A DNA stretch of 58,216 bases from positions 1-58,216 of the forward strand of contig CAZCZZ010000021.1 in the NCBI GenBank assembly GCA_964503335.1, written 5' to 3'. This document shows, one piece after another, positions 9,436-17,661 of this stretch (its first letter is position 1; every line of letters starts with the position of its first letter). A program made the position numbers and the translations under genes. The stretch comes from CAZCZZ01 sp964503335. GTDB lineage: Bacteria > Verrucomicrobiota > Kiritimatiellia > CAIVKH01. The notes below the pieces were generated by a model. It made no database searches and was not told the DNA's origin. It saw only the letters and a list, made by a program, of their open reading frames with translations.

Positions 9436-9972
9436 GTGCGCAGGACGAGTAAACCCTGTGGCTGGCCGGTTAGGGTTCTTGTCGCTTGGACCTATTGTGA
9501 GGTCTGCGTAGCAGGCGATGAAGGAATGGCGCTTCGTGATCGCGAGGCGGCCTTGGCGGCGGAAGCGCTAGCTGGCAAGAATGTAGCGTTGGAGCAGGAG
9601 ATTGCCCGGTTGAGGGAACAGGTCGAAGACCTGACCATCCGTCTCGCTGAGGCAGTCGCGGAATCGGATCGGACGCGTGAGCGATCACGGCGGTCAGATT
9701 CCAGTGAGCGTGATGGATCGCGACGCAGCGATGTGAGCATCGTGGATGCGGCGGTTCTAGACGTGAATGAAGAGTTGAATTTGGTGGTCCTAAATGCGGG
9801 CTCTGACGTGGGTCTGCGAAGCGGTATGCGCTTCGTGATCGTGCGAGACGGCAAGGCGGTGGCGAATGCGGAAGCGCGTGATGTGCGCTCGCGGATTACC
9901 GGAGCCGTTGTTCAGGATGTGCGCGCGGGTCAGTACCCCGTGCCCGGAGATCGTGCGTCTATAGCGCGGTAA
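9436..9972 (+). CDS. Unknown coiled-coil protein inserted in the S10 operon
   Basis: I do not recognise this gene as any ribosomal protein. It opens with GTG six bases after the rpsS stop and ends 15 bases before rplV, giving 178 residues. Residues 1-27 are basic then moderately hydrophobic and could be a weak export signal. Residues about 31-85 form a strong heptad coiled coil (MALRDREAALAAEALAGKN, then ALEQEIARLREQVEDLTIRL). An Arg/Ser-rich linker follows. Residues about 100-178 look like a small beta-barrel (VLDVNEELNLVVLNAGSDVG, RSGMRFVIVRDGK), a shape I associate with C-terminal domains of envelope proteins in PVC bacteria. An internal ATG at 9526 is an alternative start that would drop the signal-like segment. 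Codon use (AGG, CGG, CTA, TTG) is less selected than in the flanking ribosomal genes. Confidence 0.75.
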   Translation: MRRTSKPCGWPVRVLVAWTYCEVCVAGDEGMALRDREAALAAEALAGKNVALEQEIARLREQVEDLTIRLAEAVAESDRTRERSRRSDSSERDGSRRSDVSIVDAAVLDVNEELNLVVLNAGSDVGLRSGMRFVIVRDGKAVANAEARDVRSRITGAVVQDVRAGQYPVPGDRASIAR

Positions 9973-9987
9973 TGTGAAGAGGTTGAT

Positions 9988-10335
9988 ATGGAAGTTTTTG
10001 CAGTAACAAAATATGTGCGGATGTCGCCGTCGAAGGCGCGTGATCTGGCCAGGGCGATTCAAGGTCGGTCCGTGGCCGACGCACTCAAGATTACGGAATT
10101 TAGCGAGCGCAAGGCTGCCCGGGAAATCGGGAAGACGTTGAAGTCTGCCATTGCGAATGCTGAAAACAATGCGAGCCTTTCTGCCGACAATCTCGTCGTC
10201 AAGATGGCAGCGATTGAAGAAGGGCCCCACATGAAGCGGTGGTGGCCACGCGCACGCGGGAGTGCCAGTCCGATCCTGCGTCGTACGAGTCATGTCAGGA
10301 TTGTGTTGACTGACAAGAAACCGGCTGGAAAATAG
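9988..10335 (+). CDS. rplV: 50S ribosomal protein L22
   Basis: L22 lines the exit tunnel opposite L4 and contacts all 23S domains. The 115-residue product has the start KYVRMSPSKARDLARAI and the C-terminal hairpin EGPHMKRWWPRARGSASPIL, which reaches the tunnel constriction. GAAGAGG before the ATG serves as a ribosome site. It is displaced from its usual place directly after rpsS by the unknown gene upstream. Confidence 0.97.
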   Translation: MEVFAVTKYVRMSPSKARDLARAIQGRSVADALKITEFSERKAAREIGKTLKSAIANAENNASLSADNLVVKMAAIEEGPHMKRWWPRARGSASPILRRTSHVRIVLTDKKPAGK

Positions 10336-10362
10336 GCAGTTTGGCTCGAAAGGAGCACGGCG

Positions 10363-11025
10363 TTGGGACAGAAAGTAAATCCAATTGGGTTCCGGGTTAG
10401 CGTCAACAAAGAGTGGCGCTCTCGCTGGTTTTCCGACAAGAAACAATTCGGCGGCTTGCTGCACGAGGACCTTCGCATCCGTGAAACGGTGAAGAAGCGT
10501 CTTAAGGATGCAGCGGTGCCCGAGATCATTATCGAGCGCTATGCAAATCGCGCACGCGTAACGATTTTCACTGCTAGGCCCGGCATCGTGATCGGTCGCA
10601 AGGGCGCTGACATCGAGAAGCTTCGCGAGGAGATCGCGAAGATGACTGGCAAAGAAATCTACGTCGAGATCAAGGAAGTCAAGGATCCGGACCTCAACGC
10701 ACAGTTGGTGTCCGAGAACATTGCGCTCCAGTTGGAACGTCGTGTCTTGTTCCGCCGCGCCTTGAAGCGAGCTATCCAGATGGCGATGGAAATGGGTGCA
10801 CTGGGCATTCGCGTTCAAGCGTCGGGCCGCCTCGGTGGCTCGGAACTCGCCCGCCGTGAGGGCTATCGTGAAGGCAAGGTGCCGCTGCATACGCTCCGCG
10901 CGAATGTTCAGTATGGCTTCTCGGAAGCCAATACGGTCGCCGGCAAGATCGGCGTAAAGGTCTGGATCTGCAAGAAGGAAGACGCGCCGGTCGCGAAGGA
11001 GGGTACACATGCCTCTTATGCCTAA
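10363..11025 (+). CDS. rpsC: 30S ribosomal protein S3 (TTG start)
   Basis: S3 is part of the mRNA entry channel and has helicase activity together with S4 and S5. The product begins (TTG)GQKVNPIGFRVSVNKEW, matching the family start exactly. A strong AAAGGAG lies 8 bases before the TTG, so that start is chosen. The KH domain has GIVIGRKGADIEKLREEI. At 220 residues it has the normal length. Its last codons overlap the rplP start by 17 bases. Confidence 0.97.
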   Translation: MGQKVNPIGFRVSVNKEWRSRWFSDKKQFGGLLHEDLRIRETVKKRLKDAAVPEIIIERYANRARVTIFTARPGIVIGRKGADIEKLREEIAKMTGKEIYVEIKEVKDPDLNAQLVSENIALQLERRVLFRRALKRAIQMAMEMGALGIRVQASGRLGGSELARREGYREGKVPLHTLRANVQYGFSEANTVAGKIGVKVWICKKEDAPVAKEGTHASYA

Positions 11026-11428
11026 ACGTGTGAAGTACCGGAAGCAGCAGCGTGGATCCCGCAAGGGTAACGCGCGCTCCGGAAACTCCCTGGCTTTCGG
11101 TGAGTACGGTTTGCAGTCGCTGGGTCGCGATTGGATTACGAGCATCCAGATCGAAGCTTGCCGTGTGGCGATCAGCCGCGCGATGAAGCGCAAAGGCAAG
11201 ATGTGGATCCGCGTCTTCCCGGACAAGCCGATCACGAAGAAGCCTCTCGAAGTTCGCCAGGGCAAGGGCAAGGGACCCGTTGAGGGTTGGGTTGCCGTGG
11301 TCAAGCCCGGCCGCCTGTTGTTCGAGCTCGAAGGCGTACCGGAAGGCATGGCTCGCGATGCGTTTCGCCTAGCGGCGAGCAAGCTGCCGATACCGACGCG
11401 CTTTGTGCAGCGTCATGCGCATATTTAA
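11009..11428 (+). CDS. rplP: 50S ribosomal protein L16
   Basis: L16 organises the A-site tRNA region of the large subunit. The 139-residue product starts MPLMPKRVKYRKQQRGSRKG, comparable to the usual MLMPKR start, and has GEYGLQSLGRDWITSIQIEA. The start at 11009 overlaps rpsC by 17 bases. A second ATG at 11018 would give MPKRVKYRK and a shorter overlap, and the two cannot be told apart here. Confidence 0.97.
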   Translation: MPLMPKRVKYRKQQRGSRKGNARSGNSLAFGEYGLQSLGRDWITSIQIEACRVAISRAMKRKGKMWIRVFPDKPITKKPLEVRQGKGKGPVEGWVAVVKPGRLLFELEGVPEGMARDAFRLAASKLPIPTRFVQRHAHI

Positions 11429-11439
11429 GGAATATTTCG

Positions 11440-11646
11440 ATGAAGTCAGCGGAAATCAGAGAACTTACGGATGCGGAACTTCGCCAGAAGCTGGCGGACT
11501 CCTCGAAGGAACTTTTCAACCTGCGGGTCCAGCAGTCCTATGGTCAGTTGGAGAAGCCGTCCCGGTTGCGTGAGCTGCGCCGCGACATTGCCCGTGTCCA
11601 GACCGTCATCAGCTCGAAGAGCAAAGAGGCCAGTAAGAAATCATGA
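11440..11646 (+). CDS. rpmC: 50S ribosomal protein L29
   Basis: L29 is a small helical hairpin near the tunnel exit next to L23. The product is 68 residues: MKSAEIRELTDAELRQKL at the start and LRELRRDIARVQTVI near the end, both typical. The reading frame runs open upstream into rplP, but the ATG at 11440 with TAAGGAA before it fits the family length. The stop overlaps the rpsQ ATG (ATGA). Confidence 0.96.
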   Translation: MKSAEIRELTDAELRQKLADSSKELFNLRVQQSYGQLEKPSRLRELRRDIARVQTVISSKSKEASKKS

Positions 11647-11918
11647 GCACAGTTGCAGAGCGTGGCATTCGCAAAGAGCGCGAAGGCGTTGTCGTCAGCA
11701 ATAAGATGCAGAAGACGATCGTCGTCCGCGTCTCGCGTCGACTTCGTCATCCCGTCTATGGCAAGGAAGTTTCGGACAGCACGAAGTGCTACGCCCACGA
11801 CGAGAAGGGTGAAGCGAAGATTGGCGACACTGTCCGGATTGCCGAAACACGGCCTTTGAGCCGGCTCAAGCGTTGGCGCCTGGTTGAGGTTCTCTCCAAG
11901 TCACCGACGAGCGTTTAA
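11643..11918 (+). CDS. rpsQ: 30S ribosomal protein S17
   Basis: S17 is an OB-fold protein that binds 16S rRNA early in assembly. The 91-residue product has the family core GVVVSNKMQKTIVVRVSRRL and GDTVRIAETRPLSRLKRWRL. The ATG overlaps the rpmC stop. It ends 10 bases before the rplN start. Confidence 0.97.
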   Translation: MSTVAERGIRKEREGVVVSNKMQKTIVVRVSRRLRHPVYGKEVSDSTKCYAHDEKGEAKIGDTVRIAETRPLSRLKRWRLVEVLSKSPTSV

Positions 11919-11928
11919 GGAATCTACA

Positions 11929-12294
11929 ATGATTACGATGAAGACCTTGTTGGACCCGGCCGACAATTCCGGGGCGAAGATGCTGCAATGCATCCACATT
12001 CTTGGGCATCGCCGCCGGTTTGCTCACGTGGGTGACCTCATTAAGGTGGCTGTGAAAGATTCGATTCCCACCGCCATGGTGAAGAAGGGTGAAGTTCATA
12101 CGGCCGTGATCGTCCGTTCGAAGCAGGCGCTTCGCCGTCCTGACGGCTCGCTGCTCCGCTTTGACCGTAACGCGGCGGTAATCGTCGATGACGAGAACAA
12201 TCCGAAAGGCACTCGTATCTTCGGCCCGGTGGCTCGCGAACTGCGCGACAAGAACTTCATGAAGATCGTTTCCCTTGCACCCGAGGTCATCTAG
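11929..12294 (+). CDS. rplN: 50S ribosomal protein L14
   Basis: L14 lies at the subunit interface, where ribosome silencing factor RsfS also binds. The 121-residue product MITMKTLLDPADNSGAKMLQ matches the family start. RRPDGSLLRFDRNAAV and GTRIFGPVARELRDKNFMKI are diagnostic. The frame is open farther upstream, but the ATG at 11929 has AAGGA about 7 bases before it and gives the standard length. The rplX ATG directly abuts its stop. Confidence 0.97.
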   Translation: MITMKTLLDPADNSGAKMLQCIHILGHRRRFAHVGDLIKVAVKDSIPTAMVKKGEVHTAVIVRSKQALRRPDGSLLRFDRNAAVIVDDENNPKGTRIFGPVARELRDKNFMKIVSLAPEVI

Positions 12295-12576
12295 ATGAGA
12301 GCGGCCAAATACAAGACGTTTCATGTGAAGAGCGGCGACACGGTCCTTGTTGTCCGGGGCGATGACGCCGGCCGGAAGGGCAAGGTCCTCAAGGTGCTGC
12401 GCGAGGAGGGTCGCGCAGTCGTGGAAGGGTTGAACCTGGTCAAACGACATATGCGCAAGACCAAGGAGAAACCTGAAGGCGGAATCGTCGAGAAGGAAGC
12501 ACCCATTGCGTTGGGGAAGCTCCGTCTCGTTGAAAGCGAAAAGGCAAAGAAGGTCGCGTCGAAGAAGAGCGCCTGA
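12295..12576 (+). CDS. rplX: 50S ribosomal protein L24
   Basis: L24 starts large-subunit assembly and sits by the tunnel exit. The 93-residue product has the KOW motif VKSGDTVLVVRGDDAGRKGK and GGIVEKEAPIALGKLRLV. It begins at the base after the rplN stop, so translation should be coupled. It ends in a short Lys-rich tail. Confidence 0.96.
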   Translation: MRAAKYKTFHVKSGDTVLVVRGDDAGRKGKVLKVLREEGRAVVEGLNLVKRHMRKTKEKPEGGIVEKEAPIALGKLRLVESEKAKKVASKKSA

Positions 12577-12592
12577 TTGCGGTAAGGAACTT

Positions 12593-13129
<537 letters not shown>

Positions 13130-13145
13130 TTTAGGAGGACTCACG

Positions 13146-13331
13146 TTGGCCAAGACTTCATGGATGGTAAAGCAAAGTGGTACGCCCAAGTTCAAGGTGC
13201 GTAGCTACAATCGTTGTGGACGCTGTGGGCGTCGCAGAGGCTATATGCGCCGGTTCAAGCTGTGCAGGCTTTGTTTCCGAGAACTCGCATCCGAAGGAAA
13301 GATCCCGGGCGTGATCAAGGCCAGCTGGTAA
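13146..13331 (+). CDS. rpsZ: 30S ribosomal protein S14, zinc-binding short form (TTG start)
   Basis: This is the 61-residue zinc-type S14 of the small-subunit head. It begins at TTG (MAKTSWMVKQSGTPKFKVRS), with the strong site TTAGGAGG 8 bases before, which decides the start. Two CxxC pairs (RCGRC and LCRLC) form the zinc knuckle, and the end is GKIPGVIKASW. The long zinc-free S14 is absent from this position. Confidence 0.95.
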   Translation: MAKTSWMVKQSGTPKFKVRSYNRCGRCGRRRGYMRRFKLCRLCFRELASEGKIPGVIKASW

Positions 13332-13343
13332 GGAATAAAGACA

Positions 13344-13742
13344 ATGAGCGTCAATGATCCCATTAGCGACATGCTGACCCGCATCCGGAACGGCGCCTCC
13401 GCCGGATTGGAGACGGTCCAGATGCCGCACTCGAAGATGCGTGAAAGTATCGCCCAGATTTTGAAGGCTGAGGGCTTCATCCGTGATGCCGTGTCCGAGA
13501 AGGACGGCACGCACAAGTCTCTTAAGCTCTATATGAAGTATGGTCAGGACCGTGAACCGGTCATCCGCGGCCTTCGTCGTGTCAGCAAGCCGGGTCTGCG
13601 TCGCTATTCCGGCGGAGCCAAGATGCCCCGGGTTGTCGGTGGAGTAGGTATCGCGATCATCAGCACATCGCGTGGACTGCTGACCGACCGCGACGCCAGG
13701 AAGTCCAAAGTCGGTGGTGAAGTGCTGTGTTACGTCTGGTAA
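13344..13742 (+). CDS. rpsH: 30S ribosomal protein S8
   Basis: S8 binds the central domain of 16S rRNA and in E. coli represses the spc operon. The 132-residue product starts MSVNDPISDMLTRIRNG and has RVSKPGLRRYSG followed by GIAIISTSRGLLTDRDARK, all hallmarks. It lies 12 bases after rpsZ and 15 before rplF. Confidence 0.98.
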   Translation: MSVNDPISDMLTRIRNGASAGLETVQMPHSKMRESIAQILKAEGFIRDAVSEKDGTHKSLKLYMKYGQDREPVIRGLRRVSKPGLRRYSGGAKMPRVVGGVGIAIISTSRGLLTDRDARKSKVGGEVLCYVW

Positions 13743-13757
13743 CGAACAGGTAGGCAT

Positions 13758-14294
13758 ATGTCGCGAATTGGAAATAAACTCATTGAAGTGCCGAAGGGCG
13801 TAACCGTTACAATCAAAGACGGATCCGTCAGCGCAAAGGGACCGGTGGGCGAGCTCACCATTCACGTGCCTGAGCAGCTGGACGTTAAAGTCGCCGACGG
13901 CAAAGTTGAAGTGAAGCCCCGGACGGATGACGACAGGCTTCGCGCGCTACAGGGTGCATGGCGCACCCAGATTGCCAACATGATCCAAGGTGTGCAGAAG
14001 GCCTATTCCAAGGATCTTGAGATTCAGGGTGTAGGCTTCAAGGCTGCTCAGCAGGGCACGAAGTTGACTCTGGCCCTCGGTTACTCCCATCCGATCGACT
14101 TTGAGATTCCCAAGGGAATCACAATCAAGGTCACGGAGGGTACGGCGCTGACGGTGAGCGGGGTCGACAAACAGTTGGTCGGTCAGGTCAGTTCCATCAT
14201 TCGTGGATATTTCCCTGCCGAGCCTTACAAGGGCAAAGGCGTGCGCTATAAGGGCGAACATGTCCGCCGCAAGGCTGGAAAGGCAGTGGCCTAA
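13758..14294 (+). CDS. rplF: 50S ribosomal protein L6
   Basis: L6 lies near the factor-binding site of the large subunit. The 178-residue product has two repeated alpha/beta domains, starts MSRIGNKLIEVPKGVTV, and ends with EPYKGKGVRYKGEHVRRKAG, which is the family signature. The rplR ATG follows one base after its TAA. Confidence 0.98.
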   Translation: MSRIGNKLIEVPKGVTVTIKDGSVSAKGPVGELTIHVPEQLDVKVADGKVEVKPRTDDDRLRALQGAWRTQIANMIQGVQKAYSKDLEIQGVGFKAAQQGTKLTLALGYSHPIDFEIPKGITIKVTEGTALTVSGVDKQLVGQVSSIIRGYFPAEPYKGKGVRYKGEHVRRKAGKAVA

Positions 14295-14295
14295 T

Positions 14296-14649
14296 ATGAA
14301 GCTTAATTCGAAACAGGATTTCCGGAAGCGCCGTCACATGCGCCTTCGCAAGAAGGTTATCGGCACGGCTGAGCGCCCGCGCATGAGCGTGTTTCTTTCG
14401 AATCGCCAGATGTACGTCCAGTTCATCGACGACCTCGGAGGAAAGACACTCGCGGCGGCAACGACTCTTTCCAAGGGTAACAAAGGCAAGAGCGACGTGG
14501 CAGCAGCGAAGGAATTAGGGAAGCGGGCGGCTTCTGCGGCGAAGGAAAAGGGTATTCAGTCTGTTGTTTTCGATCGCGGCGGTTTCTCGTTCCGCGGGCG
14601 AGTCAAGGCATTGGCTGAAAGTGCGCGTGAGGAAGGCCTCAAGTTCTAA
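14296..14649 (+). CDS. rplR: 50S ribosomal protein L18
   Basis: L18 binds 5S rRNA with L5. The 117-residue product has the basic N-terminus KQDFRKRRHMRLRKKVIG and the core PRMSVFLSNRQMYVQFIDD, then VVFDRGGFSFRGRVKALAE. The open frame extends into rplF, but ATG 14296, one base past the rplF stop, gives the expected start and length. Confidence 0.97.
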   Translation: MKLNSKQDFRKRRHMRLRKKVIGTAERPRMSVFLSNRQMYVQFIDDLGGKTLAAATTLSKGNKGKSDVAAAKELGKRAASAAKEKGIQSVVFDRGGFSFRGRVKALAESAREEGLKF

Positions 14650-14666
14650 GTTTGATCAGGAGTCCT

Positions 14667-15170
14667 ATGGCAAATTTTCGTGAGAAAGACAAAGAGGCTT
14701 CCAGGAAGCCCGGCGACATCGAAGAGCGGGTGATTCACGTGAATCGCTGCGCAAAAGTCGTCAAGGGCGGCCGCCGCTTTAGCTTTAGTGCGCTTATTGT
14801 TGTTGGCGACCGCAGTGGCCGCGTCGGCTTTGCTCTTGGCAAGGCGAATGAAGTTGCGGATGCCATTCGGAAGGGCACTGACGCGGCCAAGCGCAGTCTG
14901 GTGCCGATCACCATGAAGGAGAAGACAATCCCTCATGAAATCGAACACAAGTACGGTGGAGCTCATATCCTCATGCGGCCCGCATCGCCCGGCACCGGTG
15001 TTATCGCCGGAGGTGGTATGCGAACCGTTCTTGAACTCGCGGGTGTGCGTGATGTGCTTGCGAAATCCATGGGAAGCTCAAACCCGCTCAATGTCGTGCG
15101 CGCCACGATTGGTGCTCTCGAGCGGTTGAAGACACGTGAATCTATCGAAGCCGCAAGAAAGACGGCGTAA
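14667..15170 (+). CDS. rpsE: 30S ribosomal protein S5
   Basis: S5 takes part in mRNA unwinding and decoding accuracy. The 167-residue product (start MANFREKDKEASRKPGD) has SALIVVGDRSGRVGFALGKA and PASPGTGVIAGGGMRTVLEL, the double-stranded RNA-binding and S5 fold signatures. CAGGAG before ATG 14667 decides the start over an upstream TTG at 14652. rpmD (L30), which usually follows, is absent and rplO comes next. Confidence 0.97.
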   Translation: MANFREKDKEASRKPGDIEERVIHVNRCAKVVKGGRRFSFSALIVVGDRSGRVGFALGKANEVADAIRKGTDAAKRSLVPITMKEKTIPHEIEHKYGGAHILMRPASPGTGVIAGGGMRTVLELAGVRDVLAKSMGSSNPLNVVRATIGALERLKTRESIEAARKTA

Positions 15171-15185
15171 ATCTGGTAACTGAAC

Positions 15186-15629
15186 ATGAATCTGCATGAT
15201 CTTAAGAATCGTCCCGGCGCCGTGCATCGCACCAAGCGGTTGGGATGCGGTGAGGCATCCGGACACGGGAAAACGTGCGGCCGCGGCACAAAGGGTCAGT
15301 ACGCCCGGTCAGGCCATAAGTACAAGGCCGGCTTCGAAGGCGGACAAATGACGCTGATTCGGCGGATGCCGAAGCGTGGCTTTATTCACTCGTCGAAGAC
15401 AGTTTATGCGCCGGTCAACGTGGCGAGACTTGAGCAATTTGCGAATGGGACGGAGATCACCGAAGCGGTCCTCCGCGACGCGGGTCTTGTGGGTGGAGTC
15501 GTCGATGGCGTCAAGATCCTCGGTGACGGTGCGATCACGAAGAAGCTCACCGTCAAGGCAAATGCCTTCAGTGCTACCGCACGTGCCAAGATTGAATCGG
15601 CCGGCGGATCCTGCGTAGTCCTTGAGTAG
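15186..15629 (+). CDS. rplO: 50S ribosomal protein L15
   Basis: L15 is a late-assembly large-subunit protein. The 147-residue product starts MNLHDLKNRPGAVHRTKRLG and has the Gly-rich region GKTCGRGTKGQYARSG followed by GFEGGQMTLIRRMPKRGF. The C-terminal globular domain (VKILGDGAITKKLTVKANAF) is typical. It lies 20 bases before secY, the usual order. Confidence 0.97.
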   Translation: MNLHDLKNRPGAVHRTKRLGCGEASGHGKTCGRGTKGQYARSGHKYKAGFEGGQMTLIRRMPKRGFIHSSKTVYAPVNVARLEQFANGTEITEAVLRDAGLVGGVVDGVKILGDGAITKKLTVKANAFSATARAKIESAGGSCVVLE

Positions 15630-15649
15630 ATCTATCATCGAGCCCATTC

Positions 15650-16996
15650 ATGCTTTCTGCCTTTGCCAACAGCCTTCGCATCCCTGAATTGCGGCAGCGC
15701 ATATTCTTCACATTCGGCATGATCTTCATCTGCCGCCTTATCGCGGCCGTGCCGATTCCGGGTGTCGACGCTGCATTCCTTCGGGACTATATCGAACAGG
15801 CTGGAGCAGCCGCTGGGAATGGGGGATTTCTCGGCTTGTTCAACTTGTTTAGTGGCGGCGCCTTGGGGAATTGCGCCGTGGGTGCGCTTGGCATCATGCC
15901 ATATATCAGCGCATCGATCATTCTCCAGCTGATGACGGCTGTCGTACCCGCCTTGGAACGTCTGGCTCGCGAGGGCGATACGGGCCGCCAGAGAATCATC
16001 CAATATACGCGCTACCTGACGGTGTTTCTTTGCATCATCCAGGGATACTTCCTGGCGCTCTCACTCGAGCGACCCGGCAGCCTGCTCGATGTCTCTGTCG
16101 TCATTGAGCCGGGGTGGGGCTACCGCATTCTGGCCACGATGACCATGGTGGCGGCGACGATGCTGCTGATGTGGCTTGGCGAGCAGATCACGGAGCGTGG
16201 CATCGGCAATGGTACGTCGCTGATCATTACGGTGGGTATCGTCAGTGCACTGCCCGGCGCTCTGCAAATGACCGCCAGCATGTTCAAGCCGGTCGACGGA
16301 GTTTCACAATACGGTATCTTTCACGCCGTTGGGCTTCTCGTGATCCTCTTCCTGATGGTTGCGAGCGTTGTCTCGCTCACTCAGGCGCAGCGGAAGATTC
16401 CCGTGCAATACGCGAAGCGGGTCGTCGGACGCAAGGTGTACGGTGGTCAGAACACGTTCATGCCCCTGCGCGTGAATTACTCGGGCGTCATGCCGATCAT
16501 CTTCGGTTCGGCGATCCTGATGTTCCCCTCAAAGCTATTGAGCTATCTACCGGGAAGCTTCTTCCAACAGATGTCGGCAGCACTTGCGTACGGCACACCG
16601 CTGCACATGTTCCTCTACGGACTGCTCATCGTATTCTTCTCCTATTTCTGGGTGGCGACCCAGTTCAATCCGATTCAGATCGCTGATGACTTGAAGAAGT
16701 ACGGGGGTTATGTGCCGGGAATTCGACCCGGCAAACCGACTGCCGAGTTCCTCGATCGCACGATGACGCGGATCACGCTGGCTGGCTCGATATTCCTGGC
16801 GCTGATCGCGATCTTCCCTGAGCTTATTATGCAACAGTTTGGCGTACCCACGATGGTGGCTCGTTTCTTCGGTGGAAGCAGCCTGCTCATTGTCGTCGGT
16901 GTCATGCTCGATACCATGAGACAGGTAGAGTCACATCTTGTGACCAGGTACTACGACGGTTTCCTTAGCAAGGGCAAGCTTCGCAGCCGCAAGTAG
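15650..16996 (+). CDS. secY: Preprotein translocase subunit SecY
   Basis: SecY is the channel of the Sec translocon in the inner membrane. The 448-residue product has ten predicted membrane helices. The start region RIPELRQRIFFTFGMIFICR, the plug-region residues after VPIPGVD, and the cytoplasmic loop NPIQIADDLKKYGGYVPGIR are all family hallmarks. It stands between rplO and adk, as in many spc operons. Its partners YajC and SecDF are encoded at 25177-28049. Confidence 0.98.
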   Translation: MLSAFANSLRIPELRQRIFFTFGMIFICRLIAAVPIPGVDAAFLRDYIEQAGAAAGNGGFLGLFNLFSGGALGNCAVGALGIMPYISASIILQLMTAVVPALERLAREGDTGRQRIIQYTRYLTVFLCIIQGYFLALSLERPGSLLDVSVVIEPGWGYRILATMTMVAATMLLMWLGEQITERGIGNGTSLIITVGIVSALPGALQMTASMFKPVDGVSQYGIFHAVGLLVILFLMVASVVSLTQAQRKIPVQYAKRVVGRKVYGGQNTFMPLRVNYSGVMPIIFGSAILMFPSKLLSYLPGSFFQQMSAALAYGTPLHMFLYGLLIVFFSYFWVATQFNPIQIADDLKKYGGYVPGIRPGKPTAEFLDRTMTRITLAGSIFLALIAIFPELIMQQFGVPTMVARFFGGSSLLIVVGVMLDTMRQVESHLVTRYYDGFLSKGKLRSRK

Positions 16997-17007
16997 GGAC
17001 ACGCACG

Positions 17008-17661
17008 ATGGAGGCTGTAATCTTACTTGGAGCCCCGGGCGCCGGCAAAGGAACGGTAGCCGACGATATCAAGGCTCGCGTGGGATTCGTCCATGTGTCC
17101 ACGGGTGACATGCTTCGCGAAGCGATCCGTTCCGGTCACCCTGTGGGTGTTGAGGCAAAATCCTTCATGGATCGCGGCGAGCTCGTTCCTGATGAATTGA
17201 TCATCCGCCTTGTGATGGAGTTGATAGAAAAGGGCGGGCTCGACGCGCGATACATGTTTGATGGCTTTCCGCGCACGACTCGTCAGGCCGATATGCTCGG
17301 TGCTGCGCTGGGGGAAAAGGGCGGCGACGTAAATCATGTTTTCCTGTTGGAAGTACCCCGCGAACTCCTGATTCGTCGCATCTCGGGACGTCGCATCTGT
17401 CGGTCCTGTGGTGCGGTCTATCACGTCATCAACATTCCCCCGAAGAACGCGGGCGTCTGTGATCAGTGTGGGGGTGAACTCTATCAGCGTCCCGACGACA
17501 ACGAGGTCACCGTTGCGAACCGGCTTGATGTATTTGAGAATCAGACGGCCAGTTTGATCAACTACTACGAAGAGCGAGGGAAGCTTCGCCGAGTGGATTC
17601 AACCGATCGGTTTGAGACAGAGCGGGAAATTATCCGGATCCTGACGGAATCGCGGGCATGA
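17008..17661 (+). CDS. adk: Adenylate kinase, zinc-lid type
   Basis: The enzyme interconverts AMP and ATP with two ADP in the cytoplasm. The 217-residue product has the P-loop LLGAPGAGKGT at the N-terminus, the AMP site DGFPRTTRQA, and a long lid with the zinc cysteines RICRSCG and VCDQCGG. The lid is followed by RPDDNEVTVANRLDVF, which is typical. The TGA stop overlaps the map ATG (ATGA). Confidence 0.97.
   Translation: MEAVILLGAPGAGKGTVADDIKARVGFVHVSTGDMLREAIRSGHPVGVEAKSFMDRGELVPDELIIRLVMELIEKGGLDARYMFDGFPRTTRQADMLGAALGEKGGDVNHVFLLEVPRELLIRRISGRRICRSCGAVYHVINIPPKNAGVCDQCGGELYQRPDDNEVTVANRLDVFENQTASLINYYEERGKLRRVDSTDRFETEREIIRILTESRA

Noticed and set aside
9436..9972. The insert between rpsS and rplV as a diverged ribosomal protein
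   Set aside because: A complete L22 follows, L30 is a 60-residue fold without coiled coil, and the insert has none of the known r-protein motifs.
9790..11382. A 530-codon minus-strand open frame opposite the S10 block
   Set aside because: It covers rplV, rpsC and rplP in antisense, and its composition is that of a shadow frame.
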